A stretch of DNA of 41,986 nt, taken from an uncultured Dermatophilus sp. GTDB lineage: Bacteria > Actinomycetota > Actinomycetes > Actinomycetales > Dermatophilaceae. The stretch lies in assembly GCA_945876925.1 (NCBI GenBank), contig CAMCQD010000001.1, positions 1 to 41,986 of the forward strand, written 5' to 3'. This document shows, one piece after another, positions 8,000 through 14,642 of the stretch; positions within the stretch are counted from its first letter, which is position 1, and each line of letters opens with the position of its first letter. Made by a program: the position numbers and the translations under genes. The notes beneath the pieces were generated by a model. That model did not search any database. It was not told the DNA's origin and saw only the letters and a list, made by a program, of their open reading frames with translations.

Positions 8000-9187
8000 A
8001 TGCTCGCCCCACCGACGCTCGACGTCGCCGCCCACCACATCGCTGCCGCTCTCCGTCACCCCCCTGAGCCGGACCGCGAGGAGTACTCCCGGTTCCGGGC
8101 GGGCCTGGAGGCTGTGACGGATCTCGGGCGGGACGTGCTCGCGGCCGACCTGGGGGGCGGTGTCGGAGCCGACGGGACCACCAGGGCCGAGCTGGCGGAG
8201 GCTGTCGGGGTGGGCTCCAGCCGTGCGCTGGGAAGGCTGTTCGACGCCTTGGTCGATATTCTCCTGGGCGAGGGGTACGTGACCGATGATGGGGGCCGCC
8301 TGCACCGCACCGAGCGGCTCGATGCCCTCGACACCTCCGCCGATGCGGTATCTCACAGGGCGGCGACGGTCACGCAACGCTATGCTCAAGTGAGCGACTA
8401 CCTGTCACTGCTCGTCGCGGCCCAGCAGAACCTGCGGCCGGTGCTGTCAGGGGCCAAGCAGGGTGTAGACCTCCTCATGCCTGGAGGTTCCATGAACCTG
8501 GTGGAGGACCTGTACAAGAAGAATGTGCAGGCTGACTTCTACAACGCGCTCGTGGGTGAGTGCGTGTCGGAGCGGGCCAGGAGGTATGCGCGTCGTTATC
8601 CCCACTCCACGCTCCAGGTTCTTGAGGCCGGGGCAGGGACGGGAGCCACTGCCGACGTGCTCCTGCGTGGGCTGGAGCCACAGGCCGACCGTGTGCAGTA
8701 CTACTTCACGGACATCGGGGACTTCTTCGTCGCGCAGGCCCGGCGGAGGTACGCCGACCGTAGGAACGTGCGCTTCTGCGTCCACGACATCGAGCGTCCC
8801 GCAGAGGAGCAAGGGATTGAGCCGCACTCGATGGACCTCGTGGTCGCCAGCAGCGTCCTGCACGCGACCCGCGACGTCGGGAGGACGCTCAGGAGCTGTG
8901 CCCGTCTCCTGAAGGCCGGCGGTGCCCTGGTCATCAATGAGCTGGTTCACCGCATGGACTACAACACCCTGACCTTCGGCCTGACCGAGGGGTGGTGGCT
9001 CTTCGAGGATCCGCAGCGGCGGATACCCGGCTCGCCGCTGCTCACTGCCGCGGCATGGCGGGAGGCCCTGCGCGAGGCAGGCTTCTGCCACGTCGAGGTC
9101 AGCGGGGTGCCGGGCGTGCCCGAGGGTGAGCAGGCCCAGTGCGTCATCGTCGCGGCTCGAGGAGAGGCAGGTGCCCTGGATGACTGA
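8000..9187 (+). CDS. SAM-dependent methyltransferase of PKS/NRPS C-methyltransferase type
   Basis: The C-terminal half has the class I methyltransferase core: motif I LEAGAGTGATADVLLRG, an acidic YYFTDIGDFF strand, DLVVASSVLHATRDVGRTL, LLKAGGALVINELV, then TFGLTEGWWLFED and GSPLL. This is the pattern of methyltransferase domains embedded in polyketide and hybrid assembly lines. The first 130 residues resemble the winged-helix-like lead domain of such enzymes (LFDALVDILLGEGYVTDDGG). The frame is open upstream to 7907 and there encodes the missing thioesterase end (LDNDHLSML). TE and methyltransferase were therefore probably one polypeptide, split by a single-base loss. Translation from ATG 8000 would still give the complete methyltransferase. 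It overlaps the ABC ATPase start by 8 bases. Confidence 0.8.
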   Translation: MLAPPTLDVAAHHIAAALRHPPEPDREEYSRFRAGLEAVTDLGRDVLAADLGGGVGADGTTRAELAEAVGVGSSRALGRLFDALVDILLGEGYVTDDGGRLHRTERLDALDTSADAVSHRAATVTQRYAQVSDYLSLLVAAQQNLRPVLSGAKQGVDLLMPGGSMNLVEDLYKKNVQADFYNALVGECVSERARRYARRYPHSTLQVLEAGAGTGATADVLLRGLEPQADRVQYYFTDIGDFFVAQARRRYADRRNVRFCVHDIERPAEEQGIEPHSMDLVVASSVLHATRDVGRTLRSCARLLKAGGALVINELVHRMDYNTLTFGLTEGWWLFEDPQRRIPGSPLLTAAAWREALREAGFCHVEVSGVPGVPEGEQAQCVIVAARGEAGALDD

Positions 9188-10049
9188 GACGCGCGCACCC
9201 GTGATAGAGGTACACGACCTCTCGTTCGGCTACGGCCCGGGCGAGCCGGTTGTCAAGGGCGTCGGCTTCCAGGTCGGGGCGGGTGAGGTCCTCGGCGTCC
9301 TCGGCCCCAGCGGGTCGGGAAAGAGCACCACCCAGAAGGTGCTGACCGGCCTGCTGAGGCCGTTCGAGGGCACGGTGCGGGTGCTGGGGAGGGACCTCAG
9401 GGACTGCGGCCCCGACTACTATGAGAGGATAGGGGTCGGTTTCGAGCTCCCTAACCACTACGTGAAGCTCTCCGCGATCGAGAACCTCAGGTTCTTCGCG
9501 TCGTTCTACCAGTCCCCGGCCGACCCGATGGAACTCCTGGCAAGAGTAGGCCTTGAGGATGATGCCCACAAGCGTGTCGAGGGGTTCTCAAAGGGGATGA
9601 AGATGCGTCTCAACTTCGTCCGCTCGCTGCTCAACGACCCTGACGTGCTGTTCCTGGACGAGCCCACGAGCGGGCTCGACCCCGCCAACGCCCGCCTGAT
9701 CAAGGACATGATCACCGAGCAGCGGGACAGGGGGAAGTGCATACTGCTGACGACGCACAACATGCACGACGCCGACGAGCTGTGCGACAACGTGGCCTTC
9801 CTGCTGGACGGACGCATTCAGCGGATCGGTGCGCCGGCGGCGCTGAGGTCCAGCCAGGGGACAGGCTCGGTGGTCGTGCGCTACCAGGACGGGCAGGAGC
9901 AGGGCAGCGAGACCTTCCCGCTGGAGGGGCTCGGGGACAACGCGGGCTTCCTGGCCCTGCTGAGACGGGTCACGGTGCTCTCCCTGCGCTCGGAGGAGAC
10001 CTCGTTGGAGGATGTCTTCCTCGCGACGACCGGACGAAGACTGTCATGA
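9180..10049 (+). CDS. ABC-2 type exporter ATP-binding protein
   Basis: A 289-residue ATPase driving the two membrane proteins encoded next. Visible motifs are Walker A GPSGSGKST (residues 42-50), a signature loop in the SKGMK form seen in many ABC-2 ATPases instead of LSGGQ, Walker B VLFLDEPTSGLDP, and the switch His in TTHNMHDADEL. The tail ETSLEDVFLATTGRRLS is typical of drug- and peptide-export ATPases. The ATG at 9180 lies inside the end of the methyltransferase gene and has a GGAGAGG sequence upstream. The stop overlaps the next start by ATGA, showing translational coupling. Family and context suggest export of the product made by the missing assembly line. AGG Arg codons are frequent. 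Confidence 0.92.
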   Translation: MTETRAPVIEVHDLSFGYGPGEPVVKGVGFQVGAGEVLGVLGPSGSGKSTTQKVLTGLLRPFEGTVRVLGRDLRDCGPDYYERIGVGFELPNHYVKLSAIENLRFFASFYQSPADPMELLARVGLEDDAHKRVEGFSKGMKMRLNFVRSLLNDPDVLFLDEPTSGLDPANARLIKDMITEQRDRGKCILLTTHNMHDADELCDNVAFLLDGRIQRIGAPAALRSSQGTGSVVVRYQDGQEQGSETFPLEGLGDNAGFLALLRRVTVLSLRSEETSLEDVFLATTGRRLS

Positions 10050-10798
10050 CCGCCGAACGAGACGCCATCCCGCGCCCGCGCACCGCCGTGGCCAGCGCGC
10101 GTGTCTTCTGCCGCGCGGTCGCCTGGGAGCTGCTGCTCCAGGTGCGGTACCAGGTCGTGACGGTCGCGGTGGTTGTCACCGTCCTGTACTGCGTGCTCCT
10201 GCGACTGGCGCCGGACTCGGTCAGGGAGACGCTCACGGTCGTGGTGATCTTCTCCGACCCCACGACGCTCGGGTTCATCTTTGTCGGTGTCCTGGTCCTG
10301 TTTGAACGCGGGGCCGGCACCCTGCAGGCCGTCGTCGTGTCACCGTTGTCGGCCGTGCAGTACCTGTGGGCGAAGGCCACCTCGCTGACGGTCGTCGTCG
10401 TCCCGTGCTCCGTCGTCATCGCGGCGGTCTCCCGGGGGGGGCTCGGCTTCAACGTGCCCGTGCTGGTGCTCGGGACGGGCCTGACCTCGGTGATGCTGGT
10501 CTTCATCGGCCTTATCGGGGTGGTCCGGGCCCGGAGCCTGAACGCCTACCTTGTTGTCACCCCGCTGTTCCTGGTCCCTCTCATGCTTCCGCTGGCCCCC
10601 TATCTCCTGCACACGTGGTTCCCCCTGTTCTACCTGGTCCCGACCTCCGGCTCCGTCCTCCTCTTGGACGCGGCTATGACGAGCGCGGTCGGGTGGGAGG
10701 CCGTCTACGGCGTGTGCATCCTCGTGGCGGCCATCGTGGTGGTGCAGCGTGCCGCACGGAGGTCGTTTGAGAAGCACGTCCGTAAGGCAGGCGGCTGA
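10046..10798 (+). CDS. ABC-2 type exporter membrane protein 1
   Basis: A 250-residue membrane protein with about six hydrophobic segments (for example VVTVAVVVTVLYCVLL, TTLGFIFVGVLVLFERG, LMLPLAPYLL). A cytoplasmic-looking N-terminus precedes them (MTAERDAIPRPRTAVASARVF). The motif ERGAGTLQAVVVSPLS between helices 2 and 3 corresponds to the E-x-R-x-GTL-x-x-x-x-xSP pattern of ABC-2 permeases. The ATG overlaps the ATPase stop (ATGA). It is shorter than fused ABC transporters, and pairs with the next gene to form a heterodimeric channel. Substrate unknown. It appears intact despite lying in the foreign block. Confidence 0.85.
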   Translation: MTAERDAIPRPRTAVASARVFCRAVAWELLLQVRYQVVTVAVVVTVLYCVLLRLAPDSVRETLTVVVIFSDPTTLGFIFVGVLVLFERGAGTLQAVVVSPLSAVQYLWAKATSLTVVVVPCSVVIAAVSRGGLGFNVPVLVLGTGLTSVMLVFIGLIGVVRARSLNAYLVVTPLFLVPLMLPLAPYLLHTWFPLFYLVPTSGSVLLLDAAMTSAVGWEAVYGVCILVAAIVVVQRAARRSFEKHVRKAGG

Positions 10799-10800
10799 GT

Positions 10801-11508
10801 ATGGGTGCCGCGCGAGCCGTGCTGCTCAATGACGTCCGTAACACGGTCCGGGACCGCACGATCGGCTGCTTCGTGGCGATCCCCTTCATCTTTGCTGCCC
10901 TGCTCAGGCTTGGCCTTCCGGTGCTGGCCGGCCACGTGCCCTTGGCGATGACCTACAGCACGGTCATTGTGTGCCTCCTGTGCGGGGTCGCCGGAGTCTT
11001 CCCCGCCTTCATGATGGTGACCCTCATGCTCGAGGAGCGTGACACGGCCGTGTCCGCGGTCCTCGCTGTCCTTCCTGTCCGGCCAGCACGGATGCTCGTG
11101 TGGCGCTGCGGGTCCGTGGGAGCCCTCGGGGCGCTCTCCTCCGCCTGCGTCCTGTTCGCCTCCGGGCTCTTTCACGGCTCCGTGGGGCTGGGTGTCCTCT
11201 TCTCCGTCCTGTGCGGCATGATGTCGCAGACGGCGCTGCTGGTGGTCATGGCCTGGGTCGACAACAAGATCGAGGGGCTCGCACTGTTCAAGATCCTGTT
11301 CTTCATGCTGTTCCTGGCCGTGCTGGCCCAGGCGTGGGAGTCCTCCTGGCGCCTTGTCGTCGCTTTCCTGCCGCCGTTCTGGGTATCGCAGTTGCTGGTG
11401 GGCACCGGTGGGGTACCTGCCTATGTGTCGCTGACGGTGTCGGTCGTCCTGCACGGGGGGGTCGCGGCGGTCGCGGCCAAGCGCCTGCTGGGGCGGCGCG
11501 AGGCATGA
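10801..11508 (+). CDS. ABC-2 type exporter membrane protein 2
   Basis: A 235-residue polytopic membrane protein, two bases after the previous stop, hence the same operon. It opens with LLNDVRNTVRDRTIGCF, resembling the helix preceding TM1 in ABC-2 permeases, and contains LEERDTAVSAVLAVLPVRPARML. This is the EE-R-D-T-x-x-x-x-x-x-LPV form of the ABC-2 coupling segment. About six hydrophobic stretches follow. Together with the two genes upstream it makes a complete exporter. No gene continues the operon: the next sequence is the inverted kgd fragment, so the donor operon may end here or be cut. Confidence 0.82.
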   Translation: MGAARAVLLNDVRNTVRDRTIGCFVAIPFIFAALLRLGLPVLAGHVPLAMTYSTVIVCLLCGVAGVFPAFMMVTLMLEERDTAVSAVLAVLPVRPARMLVWRCGSVGALGALSSACVLFASGLFHGSVGLGVLFSVLCGMMSQTALLVVMAWVDNKIEGLALFKILFFMLFLAVLAQAWESSWRLVVAFLPPFWVSQLLVGTGGVPAYVSLTVSVVLHGGVAAVAAKRLLGRREA

Positions 11509-11654
11509 CCCAGGGTAGGCGTCGTGCCCGGTAGCGCGCCGCAGCCGTGATGGAGGGGGCCACAGGAAGTGTGGGCGCGACGGCACCCAGGGGGCGCCCG
11601 CGCGGGTGGGGGAACGACCGGCAGGGGCTGCAGGGGCCCGGTGCTGTCGGTGCC

Positions 11655-12916
11655 GGAGGCCGCTCACCGGACGAGGCCGCCTCCACGAGCTCGGCCTGCT
11701 GCCGCCTGTAGGCGCCTGAGGTTCCCACGGCGGGCGCCGCGGCCTCTGGCCGGGCCGACCAGGCGCGGGAGCGCCCCACTGGTCAGCGCCGTGGGCAGGT
11801 GGAGGGCCAGCCAGAGCCAGGCCCCCTGGTTGGCGGGCTCTAGCTGGACCCACACCGGCTCCGCCCCGGCAAAGGAGGCCAAGGCCTCAGCCAGCGCGTC
11901 GGCGTCCAGCGGGTAGATCTGCTCCAGGCGCACGATGGCGGTACGCCTGTCCCCGGTGGCTTGCCGGTGGGCGAGCAGATCGTAGTAGACGCGCCCCGAG
12001 CACAGCAGCACCCTGTCCACCGCACCCGCCGTGCCGACCGTCGCTGAGGCCGTGGCCTCCCCGGGGCGCCTCCGCCCAGCGCCGGGTCGGTCTCGCCGAT
12101 GATCGGCTGGAAGCGTCCGGAGGTGAAGGCCTCTACAGGCGAGGTGGCGGCCCTGAGGCGCAGCAGCTGCTTGGGGGTGAACACGATGAGCGGGCGGCGC
12201 GGCCGGGAGTAGGCCTGCTCGCGCAGCAGGTGGAAGTGGTTGGCCGGGGTCGTCGGCATGACCACGCGCATGTTCTCCTGCGCGCACATCTGTAGGTAGC
12301 GCTCGATGCGCGTCGAGGAGTGGTCCGGCCCCTGGCCCTCCTGCCCGTGGGGGAGGAGCATGACCAGGCCGGAGCGCTGGCCCCACTTCTGGGTCGCGGA
12401 GGTGACGTACTCGTCGATGACCGACTGCGCCCCATTGGCGAAGTCCCCGAACTGGGCCTCCCACAGCGTCAGCCCTTCGGGCCGCTCCACCGAGTAGCCG
12501 TACTCGAAGGCCAGGGCCGCGTACTCGCTGAGCAGGGAGTCGTAGATCTCCAGGGGCGCCTGGCCGGGGGTGAGGAAGTCCAGCGGCGTCCACTCCGCGC
12601 CCGTGCCATGGTCGTGCAGGACCGCGTGCCGCTGGGCGAAGGTGGCTCGGCGCGCGTCCTCCCCGGCCAGGCGCACCGGGACGCCCTCCATGAGCAGTGA
12701 GCCCAGGGCGATGAGCTCGGCGAAGGCCCAGCCGATGCCGCCGGCGCGGCTGGCGGCCCGGCGGCGGCGCAGCATGGGCTCCAGCCTGGGGTGGACGGTG
12801 AAGGTCTCGGGCCAGGCCACCTGGGAGTCCCCGATGCGCTCGACGACGCCCGGCTCGACGGCGCTCGTCCAGCCGATCATCATGCCGGCGCCCGCCTCCT
12901 GGGAGGCCGGGACCCC
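11655..12916 (-). pseudogene. kgd: C-terminal fragment of multifunctional 2-oxoglutarate decarboxylase/dehydrogenase (kgd/sucA), frameshifted
   Basis: About 420 residues matching the C-terminal transketolase-like portion of actinobacterial Kgd (the full protein is well over 1,200 residues). Recognisable parts are ETFTVHPRLEPML, YEYGYSVERPEGLTLWEAQFGDFANGAQ (read here as EYGYSVERP then QFGDFANGAQ), LLPHGQEGQGPDHSS, VVMPTTPANHFHLLR, RRPLIVFTPK, then VLLCSGRVYYDL and EPANQGAW. The frame shifts near 12075 (after ETDPALGGGA) and again near 11755, where the tail AAAPAVGTSGAYRRQQAELVEAA lies in a third frame. The N-terminal end stops abruptly at the junction near 12916. It cannot be functional. It points to an actinobacterial donor because this enzyme type is characteristic of that phylum. 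Confidence 0.85.
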
Positions 12917-13123
12917 CAGGCCGCCCGGTACGCGAGCCACCTCATCGTCATGCGGGCTGGGGCGGTGGTCGCGGCCGGACCGCCGGGTCAGGTGCTCACG
13001 GCAGACCTGGTCGAGCAGGTCTACGGGCTGCCCTGCCTCATCGTGGACGATCCCGTCTCGGAGACCTCGCTGGTAGTCCCCGCTTCCGGGCAGTGGCGGC
13101 GGACCGGTCCGGCGGCCAGCTGA
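12917..13123 (+). pseudogene. C-terminal remnant of FecE-type siderophore ABC ATPase
   Basis: Sixty-eight codons matching only the end of an iron-siderophore ATP-binding protein: QAARYASHLIVMRAGAVVAAGPP, then VLTADLVEQVYGLPCLIVDDP and SLVVPASG. Walker A, signature and Walker B are all missing, so the piece cannot hydrolyse ATP. It follows directly after the kgd fragment and marks the right edge of the foreign block. The original locus order was therefore binding protein, permease 1, permease 2, ATPase. Base composition returns here to that of the rest of the window. Confidence 0.85.
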
Positions 13124-13232
13124 CGGGCCGGCGGGGCGCAGGTGCCGGCCGGCTGGGGGAGCGTGGCGTGTGATGTGCGTCTCGGCGCTTGCGGAACCGG
13201 GGAAGGCACTTCCGGGACAGCTGTATTACCTA

Positions 13233-13251
13233 TAAGGTGAGCCTTGCTTAA
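13233..13251. promoter_or_regulatory. Probable DtxR/IdeR iron box overlapping a start region
   Basis: TAAGGTGAGCCTTGCTTAA matches the IdeR/DtxR consensus TTAGGTTAGGCTAACCTAA at 13 of 19 positions and is partly palindromic (AAGG near one end, CTTAA at the other). It ends where the AGGAGGT ribosome-binding site of the next gene begins, so a bound repressor would also cover the translation start region. Confidence 0.6.
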
Positions 13252-13261
13252 GGAGGTGGCT

Positions 13262-14065
13262 ATGGAGCGATCCCGCGCAGCGGTCAGCATGGACGACACG
13301 GTGTGCCGTCGCCTCGCGGCCCGGCTGCTGGGCGGCGAGGGCGTCGCGGTGGCCCACGCCTATCGCTCCGCCCTCCCGCCGATCCGGGCGCTAGCGCACG
13401 GGCGGCTCGGCTGCGCCGCGCTGCTGGCCGTCCCCCCGGGGTCGTTCGATGGGACATTCCAGGGCGATGCCCCGCTCCCGGTGCGCCTGCATATCGCCCG
13501 GCTGGCGGATTCTCCTGGCTGGCGGATCGCGATGGCCGACGTATACGCCCTGGGGTCGGCCCGGGTCGCCCCGGATGCCGAGGGGGCCCGGCTGGCCCGG
13601 ATGCTGGGCGGGGTCTTCGCCGTCGCGGTCGAGGCCGGGCTCGCCGTCGTTGCCCGGGTCGACGTCGAGTCGGTCGTGCTACACGGCCCGGTCGGGGTGC
13701 GCCGTCTGGAGGCGGCCGTGCTGGGCTGCCCGGGGCCCTGGGACGGGCTGGAAGCCGCCGGGGAAGCGCTCAGCGTCGGGTCGCGCTGGTTCGGTGAACT
13801 CGCCGACGCGGTCGAATCCGGCCGGATCGCCGGCTTCCGGCGGATCTCGCAGTCGGCCGGTCCGCGCCCCCCTGCCCTGGACGGCAAGCTCGTGCTGGTC
13901 GATGTCTGCCCGGAGGGGCTGCTGCTGCTCGACCTGCGCGAGGGCATTGCCTTCACTACCTTCGTCGCGTTCGACGCACCCGCTGGCGATGCGGCCGACA
14001 TCGGAATGCTCCTGAGCCGACTGCTCCACCGGACTCTGCCGATCGCCGTCCCGCCGCGCACCTGA
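13262..14065 (+). CDS. Putative iron-regulated protein of unknown function
   Basis: A 267-residue soluble protein I do not recognise with confidence. The ATG at 13262 follows AGGAGGT (13251-13257), which decides the start over the TTG at 13244. The first half (RLAARLLGGEGVAVAHAY to MADVYALG) alternates strands in a way that recalls heme-utilisation proteins of the HugZ/pyridoxamine-oxidase-like fold with a DUF2470-type part, but I see no decisive motif. There is no signal peptide or membrane segment. The iron box in its leader and its position directly downstream of the siderophore transporter suggest a role in releasing or handling imported iron. It appears intact although the transporter genes are broken. 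Confidence 0.55.
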   Translation: MERSRAAVSMDDTVCRRLAARLLGGEGVAVAHAYRSALPPIRALAHGRLGCAALLAVPPGSFDGTFQGDAPLPVRLHIARLADSPGWRIAMADVYALGSARVAPDAEGARLARMLGGVFAVAVEAGLAVVARVDVESVVLHGPVGVRRLEAAVLGCPGPWDGLEAAGEALSVGSRWFGELADAVESGRIAGFRRISQSAGPRPPALDGKLVLVDVCPEGLLLLDLREGIAFTTFVAFDAPAGDAADIGMLLSRLLHRTLPIAVPPRT

Positions 14066-14088
14066 CAACCGCGGCATCGGCAGGAAAA

Positions 14089-14126
14089 GGGGCGGCCTCC
14101 TCACAGGTGGGAAGGGGGGCCGCCCC
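14089..14126 (-). terminator. Rho-independent-type hairpin between convergent genes
   Basis: Arms GGGGCGGCC (14089-14097) and GGCCGCCCC (14118-14126) are perfect complements. Read on the minus strand, the hairpin is followed by TTTT, so it fits best as the terminator of the DUF1540 gene. It may also stop transcription from the left. Confidence 0.6.
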
Positions 14127-14170
14127 GTTGCACAGATGGCCCGGGGCTGATGACCCGGGCCGTGCTCAGA

Positions 14171-14458
14171 TCATGCCTGGGCGTAGCTGCGGCACTGGGC
14201 GCCATCGGTGACGGCGTCCATCGCGATGCCCTCGGCGGTGCACATGAGGTCGGTGTTGTGCACGCACTCCAGCAGCTGGCAGGCGCCGACCTGGCCGCTG
14301 GCGGTGGGCAGGCCGCCCCGGGCGTCGAGGTCGATGAAGGTGCCGCAGCGGGCCGCGCCGTCCACGCCGGTGACGGTGACCGCGAATGCGGCGCAGCCGT
14401 TAGAGTTGAACGCGCACGCGGTGCTGGCGCAGGAAGTGACAGAAGCGATGGCGGTCAT
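14171..14458 (-). CDS. DUF1540 domain cysteine-rich protein
   Basis: A 95-residue protein with eight cysteines at about positions 10, 15, 22, 38, 60, 65, 73 and 89. The spacing fits two copies of the DUF1540 pattern: C-x4-C-x6-C-x15-C in the first half and C-x4-C-x7-C-x15-C in the second. The aromatic FAVTV and following Gly-rich turn are also typical. Such proteins are presumed to bind metal, but their function is not established. There is no signal peptide. The gene stands alone on the minus strand with an AT-rich leader and a terminator-like hairpin downstream. A short TAAGC/GCTTA palindrome lies about 110 bases upstream. Confidence 0.85.
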   Translation of the reverse strand: MTAIASVTSCASTACAFNSNGCAAFAVTVTGVDGAARCGTFIDLDARGGLPTASGQVGACQLLECVHNTDLMCTAEGIAMDAVTDGAQCRSYAQA

Positions 14459-14566
14459 GACGTACTGCCTCTCGGTGGGACGTAGTTAGTGGTCTGAGAG
14501 CCGGTTGGGAATGACGCACCTGACTCTTGTGACGGTATGGATCGCACCGGAGACCGGCAAGCCAGC

Positions 14567-14580
14567 TAAGCCTTTGCTTA
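14567..14580. promoter_or_regulatory. Short palindrome upstream of the DUF1540 gene, possible iron-box-like site
   Basis: TAAGCCTTTGCTTA has perfect 5-base arms and resembles the core of the better box at 13233-13251. It is followed by an AT-rich run (TTTATAAAA) that may hold the minus-strand promoter. The similarity is weak and the regulator unknown. Confidence 0.3.
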
Positions 14581-14642
14581 TTTATAAAAGACGCGTTCGA
14601 AAAGGGGATTCACCCCGGGCCTATGCGCACAAGTGACTCATA

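Larger units (their letters stand above)
7200..12916. other. Foreign DNA block inserted in the siderophore uptake locus
   Basis: The block is bounded on the left by the truncated permease 2 and on the right by the truncated FecE-type ATPase. Its contents are TE, methyltransferase, ABC-2 exporter and an inverted kgd piece, unrelated to iron uptake by family. Codon use differs: AGG arginine and GTC/CTC-rich runs are frequent inside and rare in neighbours. No transposase, integrase, terminal inverted repeat or target duplication was found, so the boundaries (each within about 20 bases) come from where protein homology changes. This looks like illegitimate recombination with DNA from another actinobacterium, as inferred from the kgd fragment. 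It is not a recognisable mobile element. Confidence 0.6.

Noticed and set aside
7200..12916. Transposon or integrative element explanation for the foreign block
   Set aside because: No transposase, integrase, tRNA attachment site, terminal inverted repeat or target duplication was found at either junction.
4663..12916. All frameshifts being sequencing errors
   Set aside because: Some lie in homopolymers and could be errors, but the TAG codon, the internal deletion and the truncations cannot be. The frameshifts cluster almost entirely in this locus, while some 35 other genes are intact.
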